Of a stretch of DNA of 64,000 bases, positions 45,078 to 54,541 are shown in pieces. Every line of letters begins with the position of its first letter. Within the stretch, counting starts at the first letter, position 1. Both the position numbers and the translations under genes were made by a program. Source of the stretch: Mycobacterium interjectum (lineage in GTDB: Bacteria; Actinomycetota; Actinomycetes; Mycobacteriales; Mycobacteriaceae). The DNA lies in NCBI GenBank assembly GCA_002102225.1, contig LQPB01000053.1:33021-97020 (forward strand). Direction: 5' to 3'. Below the pieces are notes generated by a model. The model was not told the origin of the DNA. It did not search any database and saw nothing but the letters and a program-made list of their open reading frames with translations.

Positions 45078-45407
45078 TTAGGGGCCCGGATCCCCCTCGA
45101 TGATCTCCGGAGCGACCTGCCGGTTCGCCCCGCCGTTGCTCACCCAGGGCTGGGAATGCGGGCTCATGATGCCGATCATGAAGTGGTGGCACACGCCCAT
45201 GTCCCAGTTCGGCGTCCCGCCGCTGGGCTGCGGGAAAGGCATTCCGGGACACCAGATATAGCTGCAGGCGTGGTAGTTGCACGTCGCTGTCGGATAGGTG
45301 AAGGCGTGGGCCGTCCCCGCGGCAAGCCCGAGGGCGGCGAGCGCGGTGCCGCCCGACACCAGCGTGCCGGCGAGGGCCCGCGTGATGAGGTGAGTTTTGG
45401 TGTTCAT
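45078..45407 (-). CDS. Small secreted cysteine-containing protein (WCPG...WDMxxCH family)
   Basis: A 109-residue precursor: signal peptide MNTKTHLITRALAGTLVSGG..., cleavage near GTAHA/FTYPT, then CNYHACSYIWCPGMPFP, NWDMGVCHHFM and a hydrophilic tail. The WCPG and WDMxVCH elements are shared with the 34154-34453 protein, and both have Ala-rich AAGTA-ending signal peptides. The conserved cysteines suggest disulfides in the exported form. The function is unknown. It is divergently separated by 150 nt of unremarkable sequence from wzm. Confidence 0.82.
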   Translation of the reverse strand: MNTKTHLITRALAGTLVSGGTALAALGLAAGTAHAFTYPTATCNYHACSYIWCPGMPFPQPSGGTPNWDMGVCHHFMIGIMSPHSQPWVSNGGANRQVAPEIIEGDPGP

Positions 45408-45557
45408 GCTCCGATTCCTATCGTGCTGCCGGGCCTACCGATCCCAACAGAGCCTTCGCTGGGTAGCGATATTTAACCGCTCAGCAGGCTGAATGGCAGC
45501 AGGATTTCGGAGTTGGCGACCGGCGAAGCAGTTTGCTACCGCCCACCGCGGCCGGGG

Positions 45558-46388
45558 CTAGACCCAGTAGGGCACGCGGGCGCGGTATTGCCGCATCGCG
45601 AAGGCGGCGAGCAGCCAGCCGACGGCCGTGAGCACCAACACCACCACCCAGTGCCGCAGTTCCTGATGGGCGCCCAGCAGCGGGGACCGAACGATGTCGA
45701 GGTAGTGCAGCAGCGGGTTGAGCTCGACGATGCTCGACCAGCGCCCCGCGCCCTGCGCCCGCAGCGTGTCGTCGTTCCAGATGATCGGCGTCATGAAGAA
45801 CAGCAACTGCACGACCGAGAACAGCAGGGGGCCGATGTCGCGGTAGCGGGTGGCCAGGATCCCGAAACACAGTGACACCCAGATCGAATTCAGCACGATC
45901 AGCGCCAGCGCCGGGATGACCGAGAGGTCGGCCCACGACCACGGCTTGGGAAAGATGATCGCGACGACGACGTAGATGGCGATGTTGTGCGCGAAGAGGA
46001 TCATCTGTCGCCACACCAGCCGGTAGACGTGCACGCTCAGCGGCGTCGGCAGCTGCTTGATCAGTCCCTCGTTGGCGACGAACACGTCGGCGCCCTCCAG
46101 GATGGCGGCGTTGATCATGTTCCAGATGATCAGCCCGAGCGTGACGTAGGGCAGGTGCACCGACAGGTCCAGGTGAAACAGCTTGGAATACAACCCGCCC
46201 ATGGCGACGGCCGTGGTGCCGGTGGCGATGGTGATCCAGAACGGGCCCAGCACTGAGCGGCGGTAGCGCTGCTTGATGTCCTGCCAGCCCAGGTGCAGCC
46301 ACAGCTCGTGGCGGCGGAAGCCGTCGAGCAGGTCACTGCGGGCGCGGCCAAATGTCCGCGACTGTGCCGCCGCGTCGATGAATGTCAT
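45558..46388 (-). CDS. wzm: ABC-2 transporter permease of the galactan exporter
   Basis: Membrane subunit of the exporter for lipid-linked galactan (RfbD in M. tuberculosis naming). The 276-residue protein has six membrane helices and the ABC-2 polysaccharide export pattern: LHLGWQDIKQRYRRSVLGPFW near the N-terminus, NAAILEGADVFVANEGLIKQLPTP, and FMTPIIWNDD. ATG 46388 overlaps the glfT1 stop (ATGA). The order wzt-glfT1-wzm is tightly coupled, joining primer synthesis to export. Confidence 0.94.
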   Translation of the reverse strand: MTFIDAAAQSRTFGRARSDLLDGFRRHELWLHLGWQDIKQRYRRSVLGPFWITIATGTTAVAMGGLYSKLFHLDLSVHLPYVTLGLIIWNMINAAILEGADVFVANEGLIKQLPTPLSVHVYRLVWRQMILFAHNIAIYVVVAIIFPKPWSWADLSVIPALALIVLNSIWVSLCFGILATRYRDIGPLLFSVVQLLFFMTPIIWNDDTLRAQGAGRWSSIVELNPLLHYLDIVRSPLLGAHQELRHWVVVLVLTAVGWLLAAFAMRQYRARVPYWV

Positions 46389-47293
46389 GGCGACCCTCCC
46401 GGCTTCCCGAAGCGCTCGTGACGCCCCAAGCGGCGCAACCGAATCCACTCAACCAGGCCCTTGGGGTCGCGGCGGGTCACCAGGAAGTACCAGCCGAAGC
46501 GGACCCACTCCTGTAACAGGAGCTTGCGCAGGCCGGGCTGCGCCATCAGGTAGCCGCGGTTGCGGTAGGTGAAGAACCGCTTGGCGGCGTCGTCGGGGTA
46601 CTGGGTGTGCATCCGGCCGCCCAGGATCGGCTTGAACTCGTCGGATCCGCACGGGTGCAGGTAGACCGCGTCCAGGCAGGTGCCGAACGGCAGGCCGGAC
46701 CGAACCAGCCGGCGGTGCATCTCCACCTCGTCGCCGCGAATGAACAGCCGCAGGTCCGGAACGCCGATCGCTTCCAGCGTCGACGCCCGGAACAGCGCGC
46801 CGTTGAACAACGACGCGATGCCGCGCAGCAGCTCCTGGCCCGCCTCGGTGCGCAATTCGCTTGTGCGCCTGCGCCATACGAGACCGCGACGCAGCGGAAA
46901 CGCGAGCCGCTGCGGGTCGTCGGAGTTGCACACCATCGGCGACACCTCGGCCAGGCCGTACTTCTCGGCGCAGCCCAGCAGCGTCGCCAGCACGCGAGAG
47001 TCCTGCGGGCGCCCGTCGTCGTCGGCGAGCCAGACCCAGTCGGCGCCCTGCGCCAGCGCGTGCAACATGCCGAGGGCGAAACCCCCCGCGCCGCCGAGGT
47101 TTCGCCGCGAGCCGAGGTAGGTCGTCGGAATCGGTTGGCCGGCAACCAGATCCCGGACCCGGTCGTCACCGTCGTTGTCGACGACGATCAGGTGATCGGG
47201 CAACCGGGTCTGCGTGCTGAGCACGTCCAGCGACTTGGCCAGCTCGTCGGCGCGCCGGTGGGTGACCACGACGGCGTAGACGGTGTCGCTCAC
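46385..47293 (-). CDS. glfT1: Galactofuranosyltransferase GlfT1
   Basis: GT2 enzyme that adds the first galactofuranose residues to the decaprenyl-linked GlcNAc-rhamnose primer. The 302-residue protein (M. tuberculosis 304) has AVVVTHRRADELAKSLDVLS, SRRNLGGAGGFALGM, WLADDDGRP (the DDD metal/nucleotide site) and FIRGDEVEMHRRL. The start is GTG 47293, overlapping the wzt stop as GTGA; the longer open frame upstream lies inside wzt. Its product is extended by GlfT2, encoded at the other end of the window. Confidence 0.95.
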   Translation of the reverse strand: MSDTVYAVVVTHRRADELAKSLDVLSTQTRLPDHLIVVDNDGDDRVRDLVAGQPIPTTYLGSRRNLGGAGGFALGMLHALAQGADWVWLADDDGRPQDSRVLATLLGCAEKYGLAEVSPMVCNSDDPQRLAFPLRRGLVWRRRTSELRTEAGQELLRGIASLFNGALFRASTLEAIGVPDLRLFIRGDEVEMHRRLVRSGLPFGTCLDAVYLHPCGSDEFKPILGGRMHTQYPDDAAKRFFTYRNRGYLMAQPGLRKLLLQEWVRFGWYFLVTRRDPKGLVEWIRLRRLGRHERFGKPGGSP

Positions 47294-48087
47294 GGCTGTC
47301 CGGCGGTCTCGGCCAGCACCTCGCGCACGTGCCGCGCGGCGTCCTCGCCCTCGTAGGCGCGCACCACGTCCTCGATGCCGCCGGACATGCGGATGACGCC
47401 GTGGTCGATCCACATCGCGGTCTTGCACAACCGGGCGAGGAATTCGTTGGAATGGCTGGCGAACACCAGGATTCCGGAGCGCTCGACCAGCTTCTGCAAC
47501 CGGGTCTGCGCCTTCTTCAGAAAGTCGGCGTCCACCGCACCGATGCCCTCGTCGAGTAGCAGGATCTCGGGGTCGATGCTGGTGACCACGCCCATCGCCA
47601 GCCGGACCCGCATCCCGGTGGAGTAGGTGCGCAGCGGCATCGACAGGTAGTCGCCCAACTCGGTGAACTCGGCGATCTCGTCGACCTTGGACATCATCTG
47701 CTTTCGCGTCTGCCCGAGAAACAGGCCGCGGATGATGATGTTCTCGTAACCGGAGATCTCGGGGTCCATGCCGACCCCGAGGTCGAAGACCGGCGCGACC
47801 CGGCCGGTGACCTTCGCCCAGCCGCGGGTGGGCTCGTAGATGCCCGAAAGTAGCCGCAGCAGAGTCGATTTCCCGGCCCCGTTATGGCCGACGAGACCGA
47901 CCCGGTCGCCCAGCTCGAGCTTCATGGTGATGTCGCGCAACGCCTCGACCACGACGACGTTGGAGCTGTTGCGGCCGATCGTGCCGCCCGCCTTGCCCAG
48001 GAACGCCTTCTTCAACGATCGCGACTTGGCGTCGAAGATGGGAAATTCCACCCACGCGTCGCGCGTCTCGATGTGAGGCCCGGGCAC
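47290..48087 (-). CDS. wzt: ABC transporter ATPase of the galactan exporter
   Basis: ATPase partner of Wzm (RfbE in M. tuberculosis naming). The 265-residue protein shows Walker A GHNGAGKST (residues about 67-75), the Q-loop region around FDLGVGMDPEISGYENI, the ABC signature-like YSTGMRVRLAM, Walker B EILLLDEG and the switch His in FASHS. The start is GTG 48087. It lies 10 nt after bpa and overlaps glfT1. It has no long C-terminal carbohydrate-binding domain, as expected for this exporter. Confidence 0.94.
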   Translation of the reverse strand: MPGPHIETRDAWVEFPIFDAKSRSLKKAFLGKAGGTIGRNSSNVVVVEALRDITMKLELGDRVGLVGHNGAGKSTLLRLLSGIYEPTRGWAKVTGRVAPVFDLGVGMDPEISGYENIIIRGLFLGQTRKQMMSKVDEIAEFTELGDYLSMPLRTYSTGMRVRLAMGVVTSIDPEILLLDEGIGAVDADFLKKAQTRLQKLVERSGILVFASHSNEFLARLCKTAMWIDHGVIRMSGGIEDVVRAYEGEDAARHVREVLAETAGQP

Positions 48088-48097
48088 CGTCGGCTAC

Positions 48098-48634
48098 TTA
48101 AAGGTATTGACCGTGTCCGGAGGCGCCGCCCTGTTTGCCCAGGCCGGGGGGCAGGGCGCCCTGGCGCATCTGCTCGAGCTGCGCGCGGGCGGCCATCTGC
48201 TGTGCGAACAACGCGGTCTGAATGCCGTGGAACAGCCCTTCCAGCCAGCCGACCAGCTGCGCCTGGGCGATGCGCAACTCGGCGTCCGACGGCGCGACGT
48301 CCTCGCTGAACGGCAGGGTGAGCCGATCGAGCTCCTCACGCAGTTCCGGTGCCAGGCCCTCTTCGAGCTCACGGATGCTCGTGGCGTGGATGTCGCGCAG
48401 CCGGTTGCGGCTGGCCTCGTCCAGCGGCGCGGCGCGCACCTCCTCGAGCAGCTGCTTGATCATGGTGCCGATGCGCATCACCTTGGCCGGCTGCTCGACC
48501 AGGTCGGTCAGGGAGCGTTCGTCGGAGTCGTCCTCCGCGTCACGGATCGCCATGATCCGCGGGTCGACGCCGCCGATGACCTCGATGCCGTCGGCGTCCG
48601 GTCCATCGTTGCCGTTAGTCAATCCGTTCACCAT
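48098..48634 (-). CDS. bpa: Bacterial proteasome activator Bpa/PafE
   Basis: Forms an ATP-independent ring that opens the mycobacterial 20S proteasome for unfolded proteins. The 178-residue length equals that of M. tuberculosis. The conserved helical core is DLVEQPAKVMRIGTMIKQLL, LRDIHATSIRELEEGL and LVGWLEGLFHGIQTALF. The protein ends in the proteasome-docking GQYL motif. ATG 48634 is chosen over an upstream start that runs into the neighbouring gene's tail. Confidence 0.95.
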   Translation of the reverse strand: MVNGLTNGNDGPDADGIEVIGGVDPRIMAIRDAEDDSDERSLTDLVEQPAKVMRIGTMIKQLLEEVRAAPLDEASRNRLRDIHATSIRELEEGLAPELREELDRLTLPFSEDVAPSDAELRIAQAQLVGWLEGLFHGIQTALFAQQMAARAQLEQMRQGALPPGLGKQGGASGHGQYL

Positions 48635-48648
48635 CCTCTTCGGGGACT

Positions 48649-50619
48649 TTAAGGGTGCGGGGCGGCCGCGTCTGGGCGCCACTCGTAGATTCGAGCCCCA
48701 CCGTTGTCGTAGATCATCGTCCACGACGTCGATTTATCCAGAGACATTAGCCCGTCGGGAGTGGCAAACCCTCTGACGTTGGGTGCGCTGGTCAAGATGT
48801 ACCTGATATTGAGCGCTTTAACCGCCTCGACCACCTTCGGGTCCGCTTCGCCTTTGCGCGCCGAGGTCCAGAAGATGTAGCGGTAGTAGCCGGGGCCGGT
48901 CTGCTGCGGGAAGTCGTAGTGCGTCCACAACGGGTGCAGGTCGGCCACCGCGTACATCCACGTGGTGCCGTCGACGTTGGAGTCGCCGATCAGGGTGTCG
49001 TGGGCGCCGGGCAGCGTGGCCAGGTAGGCCATCGCCATGAGGTCGCGCTGGTCGATCATCACCGAGTCGTACTTGTCGCCGAACAGGACGATGTGCCGGT
49101 AGAGATAGTGCCGGGCGGTGAGCACGGTGGCCAGCAGAAGAAGGACCGCCGTGGCGGCGGTCCAGACCGGGGAACGTACCTGTTTGAAGCGGCCGGTGAC
49201 GTACCTGGCCGCCCCCACCGCAACCGCGACGATCGCGAACAGGGCGATGGCCGCCATCGGCGTCACCAGCATCGTCACCACCGCCGCCAGGCGCCGCGGA
49301 TCGTTGTAGAAGAACTGGCTGAACTCCTCGATGGCGCGGCCGACGGGATTGCGAAACGGCGCCCCCGAGTAGATCGTCGCCACGGTCAGCACCAGCCAGA
49401 CGGCCGGTGGCCACCAGATCCGCTTGTACAGCAGGATCGCCATGCCGAGGTAGATCAGCACCAGCAAGCCGTATTGGGTGGGGAAGTCGTTGAGGTGGCG
49501 GGTGTGCAGGAGCAGCGCGTCGATGACGCCCTGCTTCGCGCTCTTGAAGCTGGGGAACGCGTGCCCGGCGATGATGTCGGCCTGCCGGAGCACCCCGAGG
49601 AACTGCGGCGCCAGCACCAGGCCCGTCGGCACGGCCACGGCGGCCAGGGTCAGCGCGTCGGCGAGGCGGCCCCGCACCGGATGCCACACGGCGTCCAGCA
49701 GCCACCAGGCCAACAGGAACAGGATGACGATGAACCCGCCGGTTAGGTGCATCGACAGCACACCCACCAGCGCGAGCGCGGCCGCCGGAATGCGGTCGCG
49801 GTGCCGCAACGTCGAGGCGATCAGGACAAACGTCGGGATCGCGACCCCGTAGGCGGCCAGGTTGGGCATCGCGGCGACGCCGAACTCGACGTAGGGGACC
49901 GAGGTGAACGACGCCGACAGTGCCGCGGCGGTGGCCGAGACGGCGGCCGTGCGCCATTGGGTGCTGATCGGGCGCAGCAAGAACCAGGTGAGCGTGGCGG
50001 CGCTGGAGGGAAACAGCCACACCGACGCGGCCAGCGACGTCAGGGTGTAGCCGGTGGTCGGTGCCGCGCCGGTGAGCTGGCAGTAAATCGCGGTCAGGGC
50101 GTGAAAGACCGACGGGTAGTACAGCGGTTGGTGGGTCTCGACGTTGCGCAGCTCGCCCATATGGGTGGAGGACGCCTGGCCGGTGTCGAGGATGTAGCGC
50201 ACCTCGTTGGCATGCCAGGCCGCGTCCCAGGTGCTGGGGATCGACTGCCAGTGCGTGAGCCCCCGGTAGCCCGCCCACATGATGAGCGCGGCGCCCAGCA
50301 GCACGCCGGCGGCCACCAGCGCCGCCGGCCACGCCCCGATTCCGCGGGCCTCGGCGTCGCCGCGCTGGTAGCGGGCCAACAGCAGCTGCAAACCCGTCGC
50401 CGCCAGGCACACCATCGCGAGCGTGGCCAGCGCAGTCCAACCGTTCCAAGGGATTCCGAGCGCACCGAAGGGGATAATCGCCAGCGCCACAACGCCATAG
50501 GTCAGCGCCGGGCCAACCGCAATGGCGACCGGCCAGGTTTGCTGGGTGATGCGCGCGACTATCACACCCGGTGCGATCAGCAAGAACAGCGCGATCAGCG
50601 TTCCGGTCCATAGGCCCAC
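48649..50619 (-). CDS. GT-C membrane glycosyltransferase (Rv3779 type)
   Basis: A 656-residue protein with about twelve membrane helices and a soluble C-terminal region. The M. tuberculosis orthologue has been linked to polyprenyl-phosphomannose synthesis for mannosylated glycolipids. Visible motifs are [46 protein letters not shown] (acidic loop), YDPxRRL-like [14 protein letters not shown] and [15 protein letters not shown]. The start is GTG 50619 ([14 protein letters not shown]); the frame is open further upstream only as antisense of the next gene. It is 14 nt upstream of bpa in the same direction. Confidence 0.86.
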   Translation of the reverse strand: MGLWTGTLIALFLLIAPGVIVARITQQTWPVAIAVGPALTYGVVALAIIPFGALGIPWNGWTALATLAMVCLAATGLQLLLARYQRGDAEARGIGAWPAALVAAGVLLGAALIMWAGYRGLTHWQSIPSTWDAAWHANEVRYILDTGQASSTHMGELRNVETHQPLYYPSVFHALTAIYCQLTGAAPTTGYTLTSLAASVWLFPSSAATLTWFLLRPISTQWRTAAVSATAAALSASFTSVPYVEFGVAAMPNLAAYGVAIPTFVLIASTLRHRDRIPAAALALVGVLSMHLTGGFIVILFLLAWWLLDAVWHPVRGRLADALTLAAVAVPTGLVLAPQFLGVLRQADIIAGHAFPSFKSAKQGVIDALLLHTRHLNDFPTQYGLLVLIYLGMAILLYKRIWWPPAVWLVLTVATIYSGAPFRNPVGRAIEEFSQFFYNDPRRLAAVVTMLVTPMAAIALFAIVAVAVGAARYVTGRFKQVRSPVWTAATAVLLLLATVLTARHYLYRHIVLFGDKYDSVMIDQRDLMAMAYLATLPGAHDTLIGDSNVDGTTWMYAVADLHPLWTHYDFPQQTGPGYYRYIFWTSARKGEADPKVVEAVKALNIRYILTSAPNVRGFATPDGLMSLDKSTSWTMIYDNGGARIYEWRPDAAAPHP

Positions 50620-50721
50620 TCGACTAGTATGGCTGCCCGGGTGGCCCGGCTTGCCAATGCCCAAGGGGCACCCGCTACCGTCACAATTTTCGCGGAATTG
50701 CGAAGCTCTAAGGTGGCTGGC

Positions 50722-51918
50722 ATGGCTTACGACGTCGCCCGGGTGCGCGGACTGCATCCCTCGCTGGGTGACGGATGGGTGCACTTCGACGCGCCGGCCG
50801 GCATGCTCATCCCGGATTCCGTTGCGACCACGGTGTCCACGGCGTTTCGCCGGTCGAGCGCCACCACGGTGGGAGCGCACCCGTCGGCCCGGCGCAGCGC
50901 CGCGGTGCTCGACGCGGCGCGGGCCGCGGTGGCCGACCTGTTCAACGCCGACCCGGCGGGCGTCGTGCTGGGCGCCGACCGGGCCATCCTGTTGTCATCG
51001 CTGGCCGAGGCGTCGTCCTCGCGCGCCGGCCTCGGCTACGAGGTCATCGTCAGCCGGCTCGACGACGAGGCCAACATCGCCCCGTGGCTGCGGGCCGCCC
51101 ACCGCTACGGCGCCAAGGTGAAGTGGGCCGAGATCGACATCGAGACCGGCGAGCTGCCGACATGGCAGTGGGAAAGCCTGATCGGGAAGTCGACCCGGCT
51201 CGTCGCCGTCACGACGGCGTCGGCGACGCTCGGCACGGTCACCGACCTGCGGGCGATGACCAAGCTGGTGCACGACGTCGGCGGCCTGGTGGTGGTCGAC
51301 CACTCCGCCGCCGCCCCGTACCGGCTGCTCGACGTCAGGGAAACCGACGCCGACGTGGTGGCGGTCAACGCCCTCGCGTGGGGCGGACCGCCGGTCGGGG
51401 CGCTGGTGTTCCGCGACCCGGGGATGATCGGCACGTTCGGCACCGTCGCGACCGACCCCAACGCCACCGGCCCGGCGCGCCTGGAGCTGGGCGCCCACCA
51501 GTTCGGTCTGCTGGCCGGCGTGGTCGCCAGCATCGAGTACCTGGCGGCGCTCGACGAGTCGGCCCGCGGCGGCCGCCGCGAACGCCTGTCGGTCTCCACG
51601 CAGTCCGCCACCGCGTACCTCAACCGGGTGTTCGACTACCTGATGGTCTCGCTGCGGTCCCTGCCGCTGGTGATGCTCATCGGCCGTCCCGAGGCGCGGA
51701 TACCGGTCGTCAGCTTCGCCCTGCAGGACGTCCCGGCCGAGCGTGTCGTGCAGCGCTTGGCGGACAACGGAATCCTGGCGATCACCAACGAGAGTTCGCG
51801 CGCGCTCGACGTGCTGGGCGTCAACGACGTGGGCGGTGCCGTCACCGTCGGGCTGGCGCATTACTCGACGACGGCCGAAGTCGACCAGCTGGTGCGCGCG
51901 CTGGCGTCGCTCGGCTGA
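50722..51918 (+). CDS. SufS/cysteine-desulfurase-fold protein (Rv3778c type), PLP lysine apparently missing
   Basis: A 398-residue class-V aminotransferase-fold protein, the same length as the M. tuberculosis orthologue. Fold landmarks are [51 protein letters not shown] and [24 protein letters not shown]. Where active members carry the PLP-binding lysine (SAHKxxGPxGVG), this protein reads [13 protein letters not shown], with no lysine. It may be a non-catalytic or altered enzyme; the substrate is unknown. ATG 50722 has AGGTGG nearby. The gene is divergent from the GT-C gene and convergent with the quinone reductase. Confidence 0.85.
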   Translation: MAYDVARVRGLHPSLGDGWVHFDAPAGMLIPDSVATTVSTAFRRSSATTVGAHPSARRSAAVLDAARAAVADLFNADPAGVVLGADRAILLSSLAEASSSRAGLGYEVIVSRLDDEANIAPWLRAAHRYGAKVKWAEIDIETGELPTWQWESLIGKSTRLVAVTTASATLGTVTDLRAMTKLVHDVGGLVVVDHSAAAPYRLLDVRETDADVVAVNALAWGGPPVGALVFRDPGMIGTFGTVATDPNATGPARLELGAHQFGLLAGVVASIEYLAALDESARGGRRERLSVSTQSATAYLNRVFDYLMVSLRSLPLVMLIGRPEARIPVVSFALQDVPAERVVQRLADNGILAITNESSRALDVLGVNDVGGAVTVGLAHYSTTAEVDQLVRALASLG

Positions 51919-51926
51919 GCGCGCCG

Positions 51927-52898
51927 CTAGACGGTCAGCACGATCTTTCCGGTCACCTTGCCGCCCACCAGCTGTTGGTGCGCCTCACCGGCCTGCCGGA
52001 TGGGCAGGCGCGCGCCGATGATCGGCCGCACCCGGCCCTCGGCGATCATCGGCCACACCGATGTCCGCACCGCCTGCACGATCTCGGTCTTGCTGTTCGG
52101 CCCGGTCACCGGGCGCGCCCGCAGCGTGGTGCCGATCACCCGCGCCCGCTTGGCCAGCAGCTTGCCGATGTTCAGCTCGCCCTTCAGGCCGCCCTGCATG
52201 CCGATGATGACCAGCTGCCCGTGGGTGGCCAGGGCGTCGATGTTGCGGTCCAGGTAGGAGGCGCCCATGATGTCGAGGATCACGTCGGCGCCCTCGGTCT
52301 CTTGGTGCAGGCGCGCGACGAAGTCCTCGTCGCGGTAGTTGATGGTGATCTCGGCGCCCAGCTCGCGGCAGAATTCCAGCTTCTCCGCCGACCCGGCGGT
52401 GACGGCCACCCGCGCGCCGAGCGCCCGCGCGACCTGGATCGCGTGGCTGCCGATGCCGCTGCCCCCGCCGTGCACCAGCAACACCTGGCCCTTACCCAGG
52501 TGGGCGACCATCACCAGGTTCGACCACACCGTGCACGCCACCTCCGGCAACCCGGCGGCGTCCACGAGGTCCACGCCGTCGGGAACGGGCAGCACCTGGC
52601 CGGCGGGCACGGCGACGTATTCGGCGTAGCCGCCGCCGGCCAGCAACGCGCAAACCTGTTGTCCGGCAGCCCAATCCGTGACGCCTTCGCCTGCGTCGGC
52701 GATGACACCCGACACCTCCATGCCGATGATGTCACTGGCTCCCGGCGGCGGCGGATACTTGCCGGCGGCCTGCAGCACGTCTGCGCGGTTGACGCCGGCC
52801 GCGGCGACCTCGATCAGTACCTCGCCGGGGCCCGCCGCGGCGTCGGGCACTTCTTGCCAGGACAGCTGGTCGGAGGATTCGGCGACGATGGCGCGCAT
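51927..52898 (-). CDS. NADPH:quinone oxidoreductase-type zinc-independent MDR protein
   Basis: A 323-residue medium-chain dehydrogenase/reductase of the quinone oxidoreductase (PIG3-like) branch. It shows GEVLIEVAAAGVNRADVLQAAGKYPPPPG, GMEVSGVIADAGEGV, the nucleotide-binding VHGGGSGIGSHAIQVARALG and a C-terminal RLPIRQAGEAHQQLVGG. No structural-zinc cysteines are seen. It probably reduces quinones or enones with NADPH; the substrate is unproven. It lies 8 nt from the end of the convergent SufS-fold gene. Confidence 0.9.
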   Translation of the reverse strand: MRAIVAESSDQLSWQEVPDAAAGPGEVLIEVAAAGVNRADVLQAAGKYPPPPGASDIIGMEVSGVIADAGEGVTDWAAGQQVCALLAGGGYAEYVAVPAGQVLPVPDGVDLVDAAGLPEVACTVWSNLVMVAHLGKGQVLLVHGGGSGIGSHAIQVARALGARVAVTAGSAEKLEFCRELGAEITINYRDEDFVARLHQETEGADVILDIMGASYLDRNIDALATHGQLVIIGMQGGLKGELNIGKLLAKRARVIGTTLRARPVTGPNSKTEIVQAVRTSVWPMIAEGRVRPIIGARLPIRQAGEAHQQLVGGKVTGKIVLTV

Positions 52899-52935
52899 GG
52901 GGGCAACGCTACCGAGCCCCGTTACCCTTATCAGC

Positions 52936-53022
52936 GGTGGCGTGGCAGAGCGGCCTAATGCACTCGCCTTGAAAGCGAGAGACGGCTAAAACCGTCCGGG
53001 GGTTCAAATCCCTCCGCCACCG
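52936..53022 (+). tRNA. tRNA-Ser (anticodon TGA)
   Basis: The acceptor arms GGTGGCG and CGCCACC pair perfectly. The anticodon stem is CTCGC/GCGAG with the loop CTTGAAA (anticodon TGA). A long variable arm typical of tRNA-Ser (GACGG...CCGTC) follows, then the T arm GGGGGTTCAAATCCC. CCA is not encoded. Confidence 0.95.
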
Positions 53023-53059
53023 CGGCAAGTGGGTTGTCCCGCCCTTCGGCGGACAAACA

Positions 53060-53251
53060 CTAGTAGCTTCGATCGCCCTCGCTGTCGTCGAAGAAATGCC
53101 ATTCGCCGTCCTGCTCGACTTCCATGCGCCAGCCCAGTTCGTTGCCCTCGACCGCGTCGTCGGCGAACCACGCGTGGGCCTTGTCGGCGCTGTCGATCTC
53201 CTTGGTGGCGACGACCTCGCCCTTGGGATTGAGCACTCGATAGGTAGCCAT
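53060..53251 (-). CDS. Small conserved hypothetical protein (63 aa)
   Basis: A 63-residue acidic protein (MATYRVLNPKGEVVATKEID, then AHAWFADDAVEGNELGWRMEVEQDGEWHFFDD). It looks like a small beta-sheet domain with several Trp residues, with no signal peptide or membrane segment. The frame runs open far upstream into lipE's region in another frame, so the ATG at 53251 is the sensible start. Codon use is like its neighbours. I do not know its function. Confidence 0.7.
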   Translation of the reverse strand: MATYRVLNPKGEVVATKEIDSADKAHAWFADDAVEGNELGWRMEVEQDGEWHFFDDSEGDRSY

Positions 53252-53280
53252 TTCGGCAGTGTTCCCACCGCCGGGACGGC

Positions 53281-54516
53281 TCAACCGGTCGGAATCTCGG
53301 CGGCGATCGTGTCCATCAGGGCGGTGTAGCGGCGGATTTCGGGATCCCGGCCGGGCTTGCCACTGCTGATCACGCCGGCGGCCAGACTGCGCTCGGGGTC
53401 GGCCCAGATCGCGATATTGGCCAGGCCGAGATTGCCGAACGCCTTCGGCGCATTGCGCCCGAAGGGTCCGAAGCGTTTTGTGCCCAGCATGTACCCGGTG
53501 CCCCAGCGGGCCGGCTGCAGGCCGACGGCGAAATCCGGCCGCAGCCGCCGGCACTCCTGCACCGCGCCGTACATCCGCTCCGGGCTGATGATCCGCACCC
53601 CGTCGAGTTCGCCACCGCGACGCCACATTTCGGCGAAGCGCGACAGTTCGTTGGCGGTCGAGATGGTGTTGGACGAGGGCACCACGGTGGACAGGAACGC
53701 AGGGGTGTTGGTGTACGGGATGATCTCGTGCACGGTTCCGCCGATCGCCTTGCGGAAGATCGCCGCGATCACGGGCGGCAGGGGTTTCCCGGTGGCGTGG
53801 CTGGGCGCCACCAGCGGGATGTCCTCCTTGGCAACGCCGAAGTTGGTCCAGCGGAAGCCCAGCGGGTCGAGGATCTCGGTGGCCAGGATTTCGCGGATGT
53901 CCTTTCCCGTGGCGGCGTAGACGATTTCGCGCATCAGCGGGCCCCAGGTGAGCGCGTGGTAGATGTGCACCAGCCCCGGCCGGTACAGCGGCCGCAGCTT
54001 GCCGAGCTGTTCCTGCGCGTACTCGTGGTCGTCCGCCCGGCGCAGATCCGGCTTGGGTCCGGTGGGGAACGGGACACCCGCGCTGTGGGTCAGCACGTGG
54101 CGAATCGTGGTGCGGTGCTTGCCGTGGCTGGTGTAGCTGGGGATGTACTCGCAGACTCGATCGTCGAGCGAGAAGTGCCCCTGTTCGACGAGCATGTGCA
54201 CGACCGTCGCGGTGATGCCCTTGGCCGCCGAGTACACGCAATACGGGGTGTCGGTGGTGACGGGCTCCTTCTCCGCGTCGGGCGGATCGGTGGGCGCGTT
54301 GCCCCAGCCGTGGCCGATGGCGCGGTTCAGCACGACGCGCCCGCGATGCCGGATGGCCACCTGGATGGCGGGGTGGAGGCCGGCCTGATACCAGTGCCGG
54401 GCGGCCCGCCAGATGCGCTCGACGGCCGCGCCGTCGATTTCGGAGTGGTCCTCGTCGCCGATCGCCGTCACGGCGTCCAGGTCGGCCGGGACGCGGATTC
54501 TGCCGTCGGGAGTCAC
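53281..54516 (-). CDS. lipE: Esterase/lipase LipE (class C beta-lactamase fold)
   Basis: A 411-residue serine hydrolase of the beta-lactamase/D-alanyl carboxypeptidase fold. The SxxK motif is SAAKG (Ser96, Lys99). A Tyr position fits VHIYHALTWG, and a later glycine-rich region GFxxxN is seen around KAFGNLGLANIAIW. It is a probable carboxylesterase acting on lipids or short esters. The start is GTG 54516. It lies between a small hypothetical gene and echA21, as in M. tuberculosis. Confidence 0.91.
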   Translation of the reverse strand: MTPDGRIRVPADLDAVTAIGDEDHSEIDGAAVERIWRAARHWYQAGLHPAIQVAIRHRGRVVLNRAIGHGWGNAPTDPPDAEKEPVTTDTPYCVYSAAKGITATVVHMLVEQGHFSLDDRVCEYIPSYTSHGKHRTTIRHVLTHSAGVPFPTGPKPDLRRADDHEYAQEQLGKLRPLYRPGLVHIYHALTWGPLMREIVYAATGKDIREILATEILDPLGFRWTNFGVAKEDIPLVAPSHATGKPLPPVIAAIFRKAIGGTVHEIIPYTNTPAFLSTVVPSSNTISTANELSRFAEMWRRGGELDGVRIISPERMYGAVQECRRLRPDFAVGLQPARWGTGYMLGTKRFGPFGRNAPKAFGNLGLANIAIWADPERSLAAGVISSGKPGRDPEIRRYTALMDTIAAEIPTG

Positions 54517-54541
54517 TTCAGCGAGAGTAGCCGAGGGCTGG

